Assembly (NCBI RefSeq): GCF_030014955.1
Contig: NZ_JAGRPV010000001.1
Location: 8,519,501 to 8,583,500, forward strand
Length of the DNA: 64,000 nucleotides
Source of the DNA: Cohnella hashimotonis
GTDB lineage: Bacteria; Bacillota; Bacilli; Paenibacillales; Paenibacillaceae
Direction of reading: 5' to 3'
In this document: positions 7,812 through 17,402 of the stretch, one piece after another
How the letters are laid out: each line of letters opens with the position of its first letter
Numbering within the stretch: position 1 is the stretch's first letter
Position numbers and translations under genes: made by a program
Notes under the pieces: generated by a model
The model's input: only the letters and a program-made list of their open reading frames with translations
Told to the model about the DNA's origin: nothing
Databases searched by the model: none

Positions 7812-8693
7812 TCAGGCGCCCTTCTCCGGCGGAGTCAAAATGATCTGCCCGTCGCTAAGCTCCAGTCTGACTTTATTTGTATCTTTAATCCCAATCGCCT
7901 GCAGATAGTCCGCGGGCACCTGCAGCCGCCCCGCCTTATCCAATATTGCATATTCGACATGAGACTCTTCCTGCTCGGGGCTCGCCTCGAGCTCTTTTAA
8001 TTCCTCGTCGTATGACTTGCGCCGCAGCATCTCCGAGCTGATCTTGCCGTCCCGGATCGCGACGACGCGGTCGACCTTCTTCGCGAGCAGCGGATCGTGC
8101 GTGACGATGACGATGGTCAGGTTCAACTGCCGGTTGAGGTCGCGGAACAGATCGAGGATCTGCTCGGCCATGCGGGAGTCGACCGATCCGGTCGGCTCGT
8201 CGGCCAGCAGCAATCGAGGCTGGTTGGCGAGCGCGATGGCGATGGCGACGCGCTGCTGCTCGCCGCCGGACAGCTGATGCAGCTTGTTCCGCGCCCGGTG
8301 TCCGAGCCCGACCGCTTCCAGCAGCTCCAGTGCCCGCAGCCGCTTGCGCCGGCCGGACAGCAGGATGGGGAGCTCCACGTTTTCCAGCGCGGTTAGATAC
8401 GGAATGAGGTTGCGGGCGTTGTTTTGCCAGACGAACCCTACGCTTTCGCGTTTGTAACGGACGAGCTCCGACTCTTTCATCTTCAGCATGTCTTTTCCGT
8501 CGACGGTGAGCGAGCCTGCCGTGGGACGATCCAGCCCGCCCAGCATATTGAGAAGGGTGGACTTGCCGCTGCCGCTGTTGCCGATGATCGCCATCAGCTC
8601 CCCGCTCTCGACCGACAGGTCGAGCCCCTGCAGGGCGAATACCTCTAGATTCGAGGCTTTGTAGATTTTCACCAAGCCGTCGCATTGGATCAT
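7812..8693 (-). CDS. MacB/LolD-type ABC ATPase with a C-terminal AbrB-like domain
   Basis: A roughly 293-residue ATPase with Walker A GNSGSGKST (residues 38-46), signature LSGGEQQ (140-146), Walker [11 protein letters not shown] and the switch histidine in VTHD. This domain ends near residue 222. After a Glu-rich linker, residues about 247-288 (ILDKAGRLQVPADYLQAIGI, then IILTPP) match the swapped-hairpin AbrB/SpoVT fold normally found in DNA-binding regulators and antitoxins. It is the last gene of a four-gene export operon, 3 bp after the FtsX-type permease, and the second ATPase in that operon. The AbrB tail may dimerise the ATPase or sense or bind something; its role is unknown. Enzyme class is certain, substrate is not. 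Confidence 0.92.
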   Translation of the reverse strand: MIQCDGLVKIYKASNLEVFALQGLDLSVESGELMAIIGNSGSGKSTLLNMLGGLDRPTAGSLTVDGKDMLKMKESELVRYKRESVGFVWQNNARNLIPYLTALENVELPILLSGRRKRLRALELLEAVGLGHRARNKLHQLSGGEQQRVAIAIALANQPRLLLADEPTGSVDSRMAEQILDLFRDLNRQLNLTIVIVTHDPLLAKKVDRVVAIRDGKISSEMLRRKSYDEELKELEASPEQEESHVEYAILDKAGRLQVPADYLQAIGIKDTNKVRLELSDGQIILTPPEKGA

Positions 8694-8696
8694 CGG

Positions 8697-11600
8697 TTAA
8701 TCCTCCCCCAGCTTGAGCGCTTGATGGATGCGGATGCGCGTCAGCATGAACCCGAGTATGCCGAGCCCGACCGCCAGCATGAAGAACACCGTCGAATAGA
8801 GCCTGATATAATCGAGCCGCGCGAAGATGACCTCGAAGGGCGGAACCAGCGTGCTCGGATTGAAGGCGATCTGGAAATGAGGCACGTACAGGCGCGCGGC
8901 CAGATTGCCGACGACGACGCCGATCAAGACGGCGACGCCAGACGTCAGCAGCTGCTCCACGGCCAGCATGCCGGCCATCTGCCGGACGGACAGGCCGAGC
9001 GCGCGCATGACGCCGTTCTGGAGCGCGCGGCTGCGGAGCGACAACACCCAATAGAGCATGAAGCCGACGAAGCTGACGAGGATCGATAAAATGAAACCAA
9101 GCGTCAGGATGCCGTTCAGCGCCAGCAGAAACGGATCGTTTTTCGCTTCGATCAGCTCCGTCTGCGCGTTGCGCACGGAGGTGACCGCGATCGGACTGTC
9201 CTCCAGCGCCTGATACAATTCGGCGGACTCAAAGCCAGGCTTCATCTTCAGCCACACCTCGTAAGGCTCGAGCCCGAGCTGGAACTGGATGCGGGACAGA
9301 TGGCCGACGATGAGCATCGGCGCGTTCGCCTGCGCGGCTTCTTCGCCTGCGGTCACGGAGCCGGCAGGCGGCAGCGGATTGAACGTCGGGAAATAATCGA
9401 CCGTGCCGTAAACGGTGAACGGCGCCTGCTGTACATTGTCCCATCCGATCCATATCGTATCGCCCGGCTTTACCTTCATCTGCGCCGCGAGCGACGTCGA
9501 TACGAGCACCGCCTTGGCGTCGCCGGCAATCAGGTTGAGGTATTCGTAAAACGGATGCGCGAGCAGGCTGTTTTTGAACCAGGCGGCGCGGCCGAAGTCG
9601 TCGGTGTCGACGCCGATGAGCGTCGCTTTGCCCGAACTGCTCGCAGCCTCGCCGTCGCTCGCGGCGCTGAAGCCGACCGATTTGCGAAACACCTTGGCCG
9701 CTTGCTCCACGTCCGGCAGCTTTGTATAGGGATCGAAGGACGGCTCGAGATAGTGTACGATGCTTGAACCCATCGTCGCCGGCGCTTGCTCGGATGCCGG
9801 GCTGCCGGGCGCGGGGGGCGGGGGCTTGTCGTTCGGCCATTGAGACGTAACCACGATGTCCGAACCGGCCGAATAGCGGATGCGGTCCGCCGTATTTTCA
9901 TTGATCGTGCGGGCGGCGCTCGCGCCGAACAAGCCGGTGGCGATCGTCAGGATAAGGAACACCATCAGAAATTGATATTGGCTGTTCGAGCGGCCGACCT
10001 GGATGAGCGTGTAGTAGACGGACGGGCTCCACCATTTGCGGCCGGCGATATAAATAAGCCTCAATAGATAAGGGTACAGCCGAAGCAGCAGGAGACCGCC
10101 GCCAAGGATGAACAAGGCCGGCACGATGAACTGGAGCGGATCGATGCGCAGATCGTCCGCGCCCAATCCCAGGCGCTGAAGGTCCTGCAGCCTTGAACGG
10201 AAGGTATACAATCCGTAGATGGCCAGCGCCAGCGCGACCAAGTCCAGGCACAGCTTGTGCCAGAGCGGCGTCTTGCCTTGGCGGGCCAATTGCTGCTTGT
10301 GGCCCACGATGTTCGCCCGCGTCGCAAGTCCCACGGATATCATCAGCATGAGGAAGGAGACGGCGGCCGCGCACGCGCCGTACCGGTATGCTTCGGCCGT
10401 CAGGCGGACGGGCAGGCTGGCGCGCTGCACGAAGGATAGAAATCCGCCGGAGGCGCCGAGCAGCTTCGTGAGCAGCAGGCCGATCGGCGGTCCGGCGGCG
10501 AGCGCCAGTCCGCTCAGCAGCAAGCTTTCGACGGCGAAGGAGAGCAGGATCTGCCAGCGGGACGCGCCCCGGCTGCGGAGCACCGCGATCTCGTTTTTCT
10601 GCCGTCCGGCGATCAGATTGGACACCATGAACATATAGAAGCCGAGCATGATCAACACGGGCATGTTCAGCGACCATACCAGCTTCTGAACCTGCTTCGC
10701 GCGCGCCTTGTAACGCTCGATCGTCTTCTCCGCGGGGAAGCTGAACTCGTTGCGGAATAACGCCACCCTGCTGTTGGCCGTCGACTGAATCTGCTTGGCT
10801 GCGGCTTGGAACCGCCCGATGCCGGACACCTCCAGCTTGGCGTAGTCCAGCGCGACGTACCAGCCGGCCGTAAATACCGGGACGACGCCCGCCTTCACGA
10901 ATTCACGATCGAACAGCCGCTCGTCGACGATAAAGGACTGGGAGAGCGATTCGAACGAAGGATCGCGATAGTACGGATCGTCCTCGCGCAGCGGTTCGAT
11001 GATGCCGACGGGCTTGATCAGAATTTTGCGGTTCAGCTTGGCGTCGCCGACTTCGAGCACGACGCCGAGCACGCTTCTGAAGTTGTTCAACGCCGCCTCG
11101 GTCACGAGCGCTTCATAGACGCCGTCTTTAACCTCCGGGGAAGGGAGGACGCCGTCTTTTAAGCGAATATGCTGCCCAAGCCCTTCCAGACTCGTGAATC
11201 GGCCGCTTCGGCTTGCGTTCTTGCGTTCTTTTTCAGGCAGTCCTTGCCGGTAGACGTTAAATCTCTCCGTATTCGATTCCCTGACGATATCGACGACCGG
11301 CAGGCCGAATGCGGGGGCGCCTTCCTTTTTTACGAAGGTGTCGAGCTCGGCTATGATCTGGCCGCGCTGCGCGGTCGTCTGCGCGTCGAACGATACGCGC
11401 GACCAGACGGCCCCCTGATAGACGCCGGACTTCTGCTGCGCGGTCTGCAGATCCTTGACCAACATCCGCGAGAGCGTCGCTTCCTTGTAGATCGGCATGC
11501 TGCCGACCAGCGCCACGGAGATGAGAATGCCGAGGAAAAGGCTGATCACCAGCCATAGGTTCTGCGCCATCTTGCGTAATATCATGACCAACAAAGCCAT
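8697..11600 (-). CDS. FtsX-family ABC transporter permease (large)
   Basis: A 967-residue permease of the MacB/FtsX type. The N-terminal membrane segment (residues 14-34) precedes a large extracytoplasmic domain; membrane segments near 313-330 and about 360-540 follow. A second extracytoplasmic part runs to about 840, and the C-terminal FtsX bundle contains VLSLRSRALQNGVMRALGLS. The duplicated layout (two FtsX cores) resembles antimicrobial-peptide or lipoprotein exporters. GGGAGGACC lies just before the ATG. It sits between a membrane-fusion lipoprotein gene (26 bp upstream) and an ATPase gene (3 bp downstream), all on the minus strand. It probably forms the membrane part of a MacAB-like complex; the exported substrate is unknown. 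Confidence 0.9.
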   Translation of the reverse strand: MALLVMILRKMAQNLWLVISLFLGILISVALVGSMPIYKEATLSRMLVKDLQTAQQKSGVYQGAVWSRVSFDAQTTAQRGQIIAELDTFVKKEGAPAFGLPVVDIVRESNTERFNVYRQGLPEKERKNASRSGRFTSLEGLGQHIRLKDGVLPSPEVKDGVYEALVTEAALNNFRSVLGVVLEVGDAKLNRKILIKPVGIIEPLREDDPYYRDPSFESLSQSFIVDERLFDREFVKAGVVPVFTAGWYVALDYAKLEVSGIGRFQAAAKQIQSTANSRVALFRNEFSFPAEKTIERYKARAKQVQKLVWSLNMPVLIMLGFYMFMVSNLIAGRQKNEIAVLRSRGASRWQILLSFAVESLLLSGLALAAGPPIGLLLTKLLGASGGFLSFVQRASLPVRLTAEAYRYGACAAAVSFLMLMISVGLATRANIVGHKQQLARQGKTPLWHKLCLDLVALALAIYGLYTFRSRLQDLQRLGLGADDLRIDPLQFIVPALFILGGGLLLLRLYPYLLRLIYIAGRKWWSPSVYYTLIQVGRSNSQYQFLMVFLILTIATGLFGASAARTINENTADRIRYSAGSDIVVTSQWPNDKPPPPAPGSPASEQAPATMGSSIVHYLEPSFDPYTKLPDVEQAAKVFRKSVGFSAASDGEAASSSGKATLIGVDTDDFGRAAWFKNSLLAHPFYEYLNLIAGDAKAVLVSTSLAAQMKVKPGDTIWIGWDNVQQAPFTVYGTVDYFPTFNPLPPAGSVTAGEEAAQANAPMLIVGHLSRIQFQLGLEPYEVWLKMKPGFESAELYQALEDSPIAVTSVRNAQTELIEAKNDPFLLALNGILTLGFILSILVSFVGFMLYWVLSLRSRALQNGVMRALGLSVRQMAGMLAVEQLLTSGVAVLIGVVVGNLAARLYVPHFQIAFNPSTLVPPFEVIFARLDYIRLYSTVFFMLAVGLGILGFMLTRIRIHQALKLGED

Positions 11601-11626
11601 GGTGCGGTCCTCCCGGTGCCCGATTT

Positions 11627-12694
11627 CTACTGCAATACGACGCTGTCGCCTTCGGACAGACCGGTGACGATCTCGACTTCCGTCGGAGCGGAGATGCCGG
11701 GCTCGACGTCGACCTCCCGAAGCTTGCCGTCCTGCAGCACGCGCACGTAGTTGCGGCCCATTGTGGTACGCAGCCCGCTGCGGGGGATTTTGATGACGTC
11801 ATCTTTGTGCTGGAGGATGATTCGGATGCTGACGCTTTGGCCGAGCTCGGCGCCTTCGGGCATTTTGGGAACGGTAAAATACAAGGTCGACGCATATTTC
11901 TCGGCCAGCTGCTTGTTCAGCGTTTGCGGCGCGCTCGCGGGGGTCTGCGACACCTTCGCCTCGAACTTGATCTCCTTGTTGTCCGCACCATTAAAAGTAA
12001 CTTCGGCTTTGAAGCCGATCTCGGCTTTGCCGGCTTGTTCGGCGCTGGCCCCCGTCGTCACGAGCTGCATTTTCGTCAGATTCGCGACCTTCACGATCGT
12101 TTGGTAGGCATCTACGTAATCGCCGGGCTGCAGATCCTCCACGAAGACGACCTGGCCGTCGATCTTCGCATAAAGCAGCTTGCTGTCGAGCTGTTTGCGC
12201 AGGCGGTCGTATTTCATTTGCTCGATATCTCTTTGCAGCGTCGCCACGCGCAGCGCGGACTGGCTGTCCTCGTCCTGTTTATCCCCATACTGCTTGTCGG
12301 CCGACTTCAGTTCCGCTTTTGCCCGCAAGAGCGCGATTTCCTGCTCCTTCACGCGCAGATCGAGGTCGTCCAGCACGAGCTCGGCGAGCGGGTCGCCCTT
12401 TTTGACCATTTGTCCGGACGTGACGTCGATCTTGGAGATACGCCCGCCCGTACCGGTAAATTGGGCGACGTCGGAGATCAGGGACTCGAACGTCCCGCCC
12501 AGCTGAAGCGCGTTATCGATCGGCCCCTTGACCGCTTTGACCGTTTGGTAGTTTTCGGCGGCAGGCTTGACCAGCGGCGGCGCGAGCGCCGCCTCCTCGC
12601 GGGGGAGCAGCGAGCAGCCCGCCAGCGCGCCGCCGAGCACCAGGACCATGCCCGCAGCGGCCATGCGTCTATACCTGTGAGACAATTTGACCAT
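11627..12694 (-). CDS. MacA/HlyD-like membrane-fusion lipoprotein
   Basis: A roughly 355-residue secreted lipoprotein with lipobox ALAGC (Cys at residue 26). It contains the biotinyl/lipoyl-like hairpin domain with the typical ISKIDVTSGQMVKKGDPLAEL, an alpha-hairpin with coiled-coil character (residues about 110-165), and a C-terminal beta-barrel part ending REVDVEPGISAPTEVEIVTG. In Gram-positives such MacA-like subunits couple an FtsX permease to the outside. The start overlaps the preceding ATPase gene by 26 bp. GGAGG abuts the ATG, so TTG three codons later, with nine bases of spacing, is an alternative start. It belongs to the operon from 13361 to 7812. Confidence 0.88.
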   Translation of the reverse strand: MVKLSHRYRRMAAAGMVLVLGGALAGCSLLPREEAALAPPLVKPAAENYQTVKAVKGPIDNALQLGGTFESLISDVAQFTGTGGRISKIDVTSGQMVKKGDPLAELVLDDLDLRVKEQEIALLRAKAELKSADKQYGDKQDEDSQSALRVATLQRDIEQMKYDRLRKQLDSKLLYAKIDGQVVFVEDLQPGDYVDAYQTIVKVANLTKMQLVTTGASAEQAGKAEIGFKAEVTFNGADNKEIKFEAKVSQTPASAPQTLNKQLAEKYASTLYFTVPKMPEGAELGQSVSIRIILQHKDDVIKIPRSGLRTTMGRNYVRVLQDGKLREVDVEPGISAPTEVEIVTGLSEGDSVVLQ

Positions 12695-13361
12695 CCTCCA
12701 GTTCGTAAATGTGGTCGACGATCTCCATGATGGCCGGGTCGTGCGTCGTCATCACGATCGACAAGCCGTGCTGCTCGACGAGGTCCCTGAACAGCTTGAT
12801 GATATGGAGGCCGGTCTTCGAGTCCAGCTCGGCCGTCGGCTCGTCCGCGAGCAGCAATCGCGGCTTGTGCGCGATCGCCCTCGCGATCGCCGTACGCTGC
12901 TGCTCCCCGCCGGAGAGCTCGAAGGGCCGGTGATGCATTCTCGGCTTCAAGCCTACCTGTTCGAGCGCCTGGATCGCCGCAGCTTTCCGGTCCTCCTTGG
13001 CGCTCGCGCTGATCCGGAGCACGAACTCTACGTTCTCGTAGGCGGACATGAGCGGGAACAAGGCAAACGATTGGAAAACGAGTCCGATCTCTTGACGCCG
13101 CAGCTTGTCCCGCTCGCCGTCGCTCATCGCCGTGACATCCCGGCCCGCGAACGCGATCTTGCCCTCGGTAGGCCGGTCGAGCGCGCCCAGCAGGTTGATC
13201 AGCGTCGTCTTGCCCGAGCCCGAACGGCCTTTGAGCACGACAAGCTTGCCGGCGGGGATCGAGAGATCGATTCCCTTCAATACCTCGACGGTCCCCTGAC
13301 CGCTGTTGAAGGCGCGTTTCAGACCGGAAACGCTTACAATGCTTGCATCTGTTGGCTGCAA
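12669..13361 (-). CDS. MacB/LolD-type ABC transporter ATP-binding protein
   Basis: The ATPase domain shows Walker [10 protein letters not shown], signature [14 protein letters not shown], Walker [10 protein letters not shown] and MTTHDP. The frame is open to 13505, but the best ribosome site (GGAG, 6 nt) points to a TTG at 13361, giving about 230 residues, the normal length for LolD/MacB-type ATPases. GTG at 13373 is the main alternative. It is the first gene of the four-gene exporter operon and its stop lies 26 bp inside the next gene, suggesting coupling. The operon therefore encodes two different ATPases for a single large permease, which may work as a heterodimer. It is divergent from the sugar-permease operon beginning near 13742. 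Confidence 0.85.
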   Translation of the reverse strand: MQPTDASIVSVSGLKRAFNSGQGTVEVLKGIDLSIPAGKLVVLKGRSGSGKTTLINLLGALDRPTEGKIAFAGRDVTAMSDGERDKLRRQEIGLVFQSFALFPLMSAYENVEFVLRISASAKEDRKAAAIQALEQVGLKPRMHHRPFELSGGEQQRTAIARAIAHKPRLLLADEPTAELDSKTGLHIIKLFRDLVEQHGLSIVMTTHDPAIMEIVDHIYELEDGQIVSQV

Positions 13362-13741
13362 GGAACGCTCCACACCTTTCGCAAAAAGCCGTCGCGCCGG
13401 ACGAATAGAGGAAGGGATTCGATTCGACAAGTGTCGGCATCGCCGCCATCTAGTGTTGATGATGGCAATATTATACAATGGCGGATCGTCGTGCACTATA
13501 ACCAATCTTCCTATCCTCAGGCGTTTTTTTATGGTTTATAGGCGGAGGGAGCGTTTTTCGCAAAATAAGCAGTGCGAAACCTAACGTTTTTTGACTATGG
13601 TCTGTTGTTTTTGGTCTAGGAAGCGTCCTGCGATTTTTTTAAAATTACAACTATCGGGAAATGAAAGCGCTTCAGAACGAGGAACCGTTAAAGGCAAGCC
13701 ATCAGAACCTGCTCCTCCGCCTTTACAACAGGAAGGGAATG

Positions 13742-14692
13742 ATGTCCATGGACGCAAGGGTCGACCGCAAGGGAAAGCGAACGCGCTGGCGCAAGCACGA
13801 TACCGAGCTGACGCTGCTCGCGCTCCCCACCGCCATCTGGTACGTTCTGTTTTGTTTTTTGCCGATGTTCGGCGTCATTATCGCTTTCAAGGACTTCAGG
13901 ATCCACGGTAATTTTGTCCACAATGTCTTTAACAGCGCGTGGGTAGGCTTCAAGAACTTCGAATTTCTTTTCAAATCGAACGACGCCTGGATCGTCATTC
14001 GCAACACGATCGGCTACAACATCATCTTTATTATTCTGGGCATCGCGGTCCCCGTCACGCTCGCGCTCATGGTCGGACAGCTGCATAGCCGCAAGGCGGC
14101 CAAGGTTTATCAGACGATGATGTTCCTGCCTTACTTCCTCTCCTGGGTCGTCGTATCCGCCGTCGTCTGGGCGTTCCTGAGCTACGACAAGGGCATCTTC
14201 AACCAATTTTTGTCCGACTTCGGCCGAAGTCCCAAGAACTGGTACATGGAAGCGTCCTACTGGCCCTATTTTCTCGTGTTCATGAATATGTGGAAAGGTC
14301 TCGGATACGGGATGGTCATCTATCTGGCGACGATCACGAGCATGGATTCGACCTATTACGAGGCGGCCGTCATCGACGGCGCGACCAAGTGGCAGCAGAC
14401 CCGATATATTACGCTCCCCTTGATGAAGTTCGTCATCGTGCTGATGTTCATCCTCGCGGTCGGCCACATTTTTTCCACGGACTTCGGCCTCTTTTTCCAG
14501 GTGCCGCGAGATTCCAACTCTCTGTATAACGTGACGACGACGGTAGACGTGCTCGTATTCAAGCAGCTCAAGACCGCGACGGTCGGCATGGCTTCCGCCT
14601 CTTCCTTCCTGCAGTCGGTGCTGGGCTGCGCGATGATACTGACCGCGAACTGGGTCGTTCGCAGAGTCGATCCCGATAGCGCGATGATCTAG
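13742..14692 (+). CDS. CUT1 sugar ABC transporter permease, LplB/YteP type
   Basis: About 316 residues with six predicted membrane segments and the permease EAA motif YYEAAVIDGATKWQQTRYITLPLM. It belongs to the LplB group that pairs with LplC-type permeases and large DUF3502-type binding lipoproteins in Paenibacillaceae. GGAAGGGA precedes a cluster of ATG codons; 13742 is preferred for spacing, 13748 and 13739 are possible. The second permease follows after 15 bp, then the binding protein. The substrate is probably an oligosaccharide, as for LplABC relatives, but cannot be specified. A kinase/regulator pair downstream likely controls the operon. Confidence 0.92.
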   Translation: MSMDARVDRKGKRTRWRKHDTELTLLALPTAIWYVLFCFLPMFGVIIAFKDFRIHGNFVHNVFNSAWVGFKNFEFLFKSNDAWIVIRNTIGYNIIFIILGIAVPVTLALMVGQLHSRKAAKVYQTMMFLPYFLSWVVVSAVVWAFLSYDKGIFNQFLSDFGRSPKNWYMEASYWPYFLVFMNMWKGLGYGMVIYLATITSMDSTYYEAAVIDGATKWQQTRYITLPLMKFVIVLMFILAVGHIFSTDFGLFFQVPRDSNSLYNVTTTVDVLVFKQLKTATVGMASASSFLQSVLGCAMILTANWVVRRVDPDSAMI

Positions 14693-14707
14693 AGAGGAGG
14701 CAACCAC

Positions 14708-15637
14708 ATGTCCACGCAAACGAGCTACGATTCCGGTCTTGATAAATTCAATCGAATCGGCAGAGGAACGAACGTCATCTTTCACCTGATCTTTATTCTG
14801 TTGGCGCTGCTGTGCCTCATCCCCGTCGTGGTGGTGCTGTCCATCTCGCTGTCCGACGAGTCTTCCATTCGCGAGAGCGGTTACCATATCCTGCCGACGG
14901 TCCTGTCCGGGGATGCCTACAACTATATCGTGAAGCAGGGCTCGATGATGACGCGGGCGCTCGGCGTCTCCGTGCTCGTCACGGCAGCGGGCACGCTGAT
15001 CGGCGTGCTGCTCACCACGTCGATGGGCTACGTGCTGTCGCGTCCGAACTACAAGCTGAACGGGCTGCTGACGTGGATCGTGTTTATCCCGATGATTTTT
15101 AACGGCGGCCTGGTGTCCAGCTATTACATCAATTCGTCGCTGCTGGGGCTTAAGAACACGATCTGGGCGCTCATTCTGCCGCTCGCGGTGTCTTCCTTTA
15201 ATGTCATCATCTGCAGAACCTTTTTCAAATCGACGATTCCGGACGGCTTGATCGAATCGGCCGAGATCGACGGCGCCGGACAGTTCCGCATCTACTTCAC
15301 GATCGTGCTGCCGATCTCTCTGCCCGTCCTGGCGACGATCGGACTATTCCTCTGCTTCTCGTACTGGAACGACTGGTTCCAGTCACTGCTCTATATCGAC
15401 GACCAGAACCTGTATTCGCTGCAGGCGCTGCTGAACAGCCTGATGAGCAACGTCGACGCGTTGGCGAGGAACGCTTCGACGATGGGCGTCAGCTATGCGC
15501 AGCTCGTCGCCACGATGCCCAAGGAATCGGCGCGCATGGCGGTCGCGATCATCATCGTCCTGCCGGTCGCGCTGGCCTATCCGTTCTTTCAGAAATACTT
15601 CATATCCGGCCTGACGGTAGGCGCCGTCAAGGGATAA
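14708..15637 (+). CDS. CUT1 sugar ABC transporter permease, LplC/YtcP type
   Basis: 309 residues with six predicted membrane segments and the EAA loop IESAEIDGAGQFRIYFTIVL. It ends in the family-typical YPFFQKYFISGLTVGAVKG. A strong GAGAGGAGG ribosome site precedes the ATG. It is the second of the two channel subunits beside the LplB-type permease and lies 82 bp before the binding lipoprotein gene. No ATPase gene is present; CUT1 systems of this group usually share a genomically distant MsmX-type ATPase. Confidence 0.93.
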   Translation: MSTQTSYDSGLDKFNRIGRGTNVIFHLIFILLALLCLIPVVVVLSISLSDESSIRESGYHILPTVLSGDAYNYIVKQGSMMTRALGVSVLVTAAGTLIGVLLTTSMGYVLSRPNYKLNGLLTWIVFIPMIFNGGLVSSYYINSSLLGLKNTIWALILPLAVSSFNVIICRTFFKSTIPDGLIESAEIDGAGQFRIYFTIVLPISLPVLATIGLFLCFSYWNDWFQSLLYIDDQNLYSLQALLNSLMSNVDALARNASTMGVSYAQLVATMPKESARMAVAIIIVLPVALAYPFFQKYFISGLTVGAVKG

Positions 15638-15719
15638 GCGCGAAATAAGCCCGGACGTCTCGGGTTTATCATATCAGCCATACAGGTACACGCTTAAATG
15701 ACACGAGGGAGGAAATACG

Positions 15720-17246
15720 ATGAAATCATTCATGAAATCCCCGCTCTTAATCGGCGCAGCCGCGCTGGCAATGACCGGCCTGGCCGGGTGCTCCAAATCG
15801 GACAACAACAATGGCGCGAACGGCGCGGCAGCCAGCTCGTCGGCGGCGTCCACGGCGTCTGCCTCATCCGCGGCGTCTAGCGCGCCCGCCACGAAGTCCG
15901 GCGATATCCCCACGCTCGTATGGTGGACGATCGGCGGGCAAATACCGGCCAACTACGACAAGGCCATCGAGAAGATCAACGATTATACGGCCGAGAAGAT
16001 CGGCGTCAAGATCGATCTCCGCGTCGCCGGGTGGGGCGAATGGGATACCAAGATCAACACGATCGTCAACGCCGGCGAACCTTTTGACATCATGTTCACG
16101 AATAACGGCAAATACAACCAGCAGGTCAACATGGGCGCGTTCGCCGACATTACCGATCTCGTGCAGAGCGCGACCCCGGAATTGAACAGCCTGGTGCCGA
16201 AGATGGTGTGGGACGGAACCAGGATCGGCGGCAAAATCTATGCGGTGCCGACTTACAAGGATTCGTCCGCGACCCAGTACTGGGTATTCGACGATGCGCT
16301 CGTGAAGAAGTACAACATCGATCTCGCCGGAATCAAGACGATGCAGGACCTGGATAAACCGTTCCGCGACATTAAGGCCGGCGAAGGCAAGAGCTACTAC
16401 CCGCTGTCCTTGACGCAAGGCGAGGGGTTCAACGGTTTCTTTAACGCCTACGACGATATGACGCTCGGGTTCGCGCCGATCGGCGTCAAGACCGACGATG
16501 CCTCGCGCAAGGTCGTCTCCGTGCTGGAGCAGCCGGATACGATGGCCAACCTGAAGCTGATGCACCAATGGTACCAGGACGGCATCATCAATCCGGACGC
16601 GCCGACCAAGATCGAAGCGGATCCGTACCGTCCGTTCTTCAGCGCGCAGGCATTCCCCGGCGCCGAAGTGAACTGGCAGATCAACGCGGGCATCGAGAAA
16701 TACGACATGGTGCAAATAGCGGGCCCGATCTATACGACCAGCACGATCCAGGGCTCGATGAACGCGATCTCCGCCAACTCGAAGTACAAGGAAGAGGCGC
16801 TGAAGTATTTGCAGTTGGTCAACACCGACTCCAAGCTGCGCAACATGCTGGCCTTTGGCGAAGAGGGCGTCGACTTCGATTATGTCAGTGACAAGGTCGT
16901 CGAGCGGAAAACCGATACTTGGCCGCTGGCTGCGTATACGCAAGGCACGTTCTTCAACCTGGCCGTCACCAAGGGCGCGCCGGAAGATCAGTGGGATCAG
17001 GTGCGCAAGCTGAACGAAGCCGCGACCTCTTCCACGATTCTCGGATTTGCGCTTGACCTCACCGATCTGGCCACAGAAGTCGCCAACGTGAAGTCCGTCT
17101 GGAGCAAATACAGCTATGAGCTGGTGACCGGCGCTTCCGATCCGGAGAAGCAAGTGCCGAAAATCGCGGATGAGCTGCGGAAGGCCGGCATGGATAAGAT
17201 CATTCAGTCCGCGCAGGCGCAAATCGACGCCTACTTCAAAGCCTAA
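15720..17246 (+). CDS. Sugar ABC transporter substrate-binding lipoprotein, LplA/DUF3502 type
   Basis: 508 residues. A signal sequence ends in the lipobox LAGC (Cys near residue 24), followed by a Ser/Ala-rich linker (to about residue 60) and a bilobal extracellular solute-binding domain opening PTLVWWTIGGQIPANYD. The length and C-terminal region fit LplA-like proteins carrying a DUF3502 C-terminus. GGGAGG lies 7 nt before the ATG. It is the third gene of the permease operon, with a strong terminator right after it. A frameshifted paralogue sits at 19906-21419. Ligand unknown, most likely an oligosaccharide. Confidence 0.92.
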   Translation: MKSFMKSPLLIGAAALAMTGLAGCSKSDNNNGANGAAASSSAASTASASSAASSAPATKSGDIPTLVWWTIGGQIPANYDKAIEKINDYTAEKIGVKIDLRVAGWGEWDTKINTIVNAGEPFDIMFTNNGKYNQQVNMGAFADITDLVQSATPELNSLVPKMVWDGTRIGGKIYAVPTYKDSSATQYWVFDDALVKKYNIDLAGIKTMQDLDKPFRDIKAGEGKSYYPLSLTQGEGFNGFFNAYDDMTLGFAPIGVKTDDASRKVVSVLEQPDTMANLKLMHQWYQDGIINPDAPTKIEADPYRPFFSAQAFPGAEVNWQINAGIEKYDMVQIAGPIYTTSTIQGSMNAISANSKYKEEALKYLQLVNTDSKLRNMLAFGEEGVDFDYVSDKVVERKTDTWPLAAYTQGTFFNLAVTKGAPEDQWDQVRKLNEAATSSTILGFALDLTDLATEVANVKSVWSKYSYELVTGASDPEKQVPKIADELRKAGMDKIIQSAQAQIDAYFKA

Positions 17247-17268
17247 GTCTAAAAACGGATAAAATGAG

Positions 17269-17300
17269 CCCGAACGCGCCTCTTTGGACGTTCGGGTTTT
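17269..17300 (+). terminator. Intrinsic terminator after the binding-protein gene
   Basis: CCCGAACG (17269-17276) and CGTTCGGG (17289-17296) form an 8-bp stem with a 12-nt loop followed by TTTT. It separates the transport operon from the kinase/regulator genes. Confidence 0.85.
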
Positions 17301-17402
17301 CCGGTCTTGCATCCGGCGGGCACGAGGATTGATTTATCCGAAGCATACGGTATATGGTTAGACTATGACTTCGTCAAAAGTCCGACAGCAAGGGAGCGCC
17401 GC

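Noticed and set aside
13662..13674. CcpA catabolite-response element TGAAAGCGCTTCA before the LplB-type permease
   Set aside because: It is one base short of the consensus length between the CG core and CA end, so the match is not convincing.
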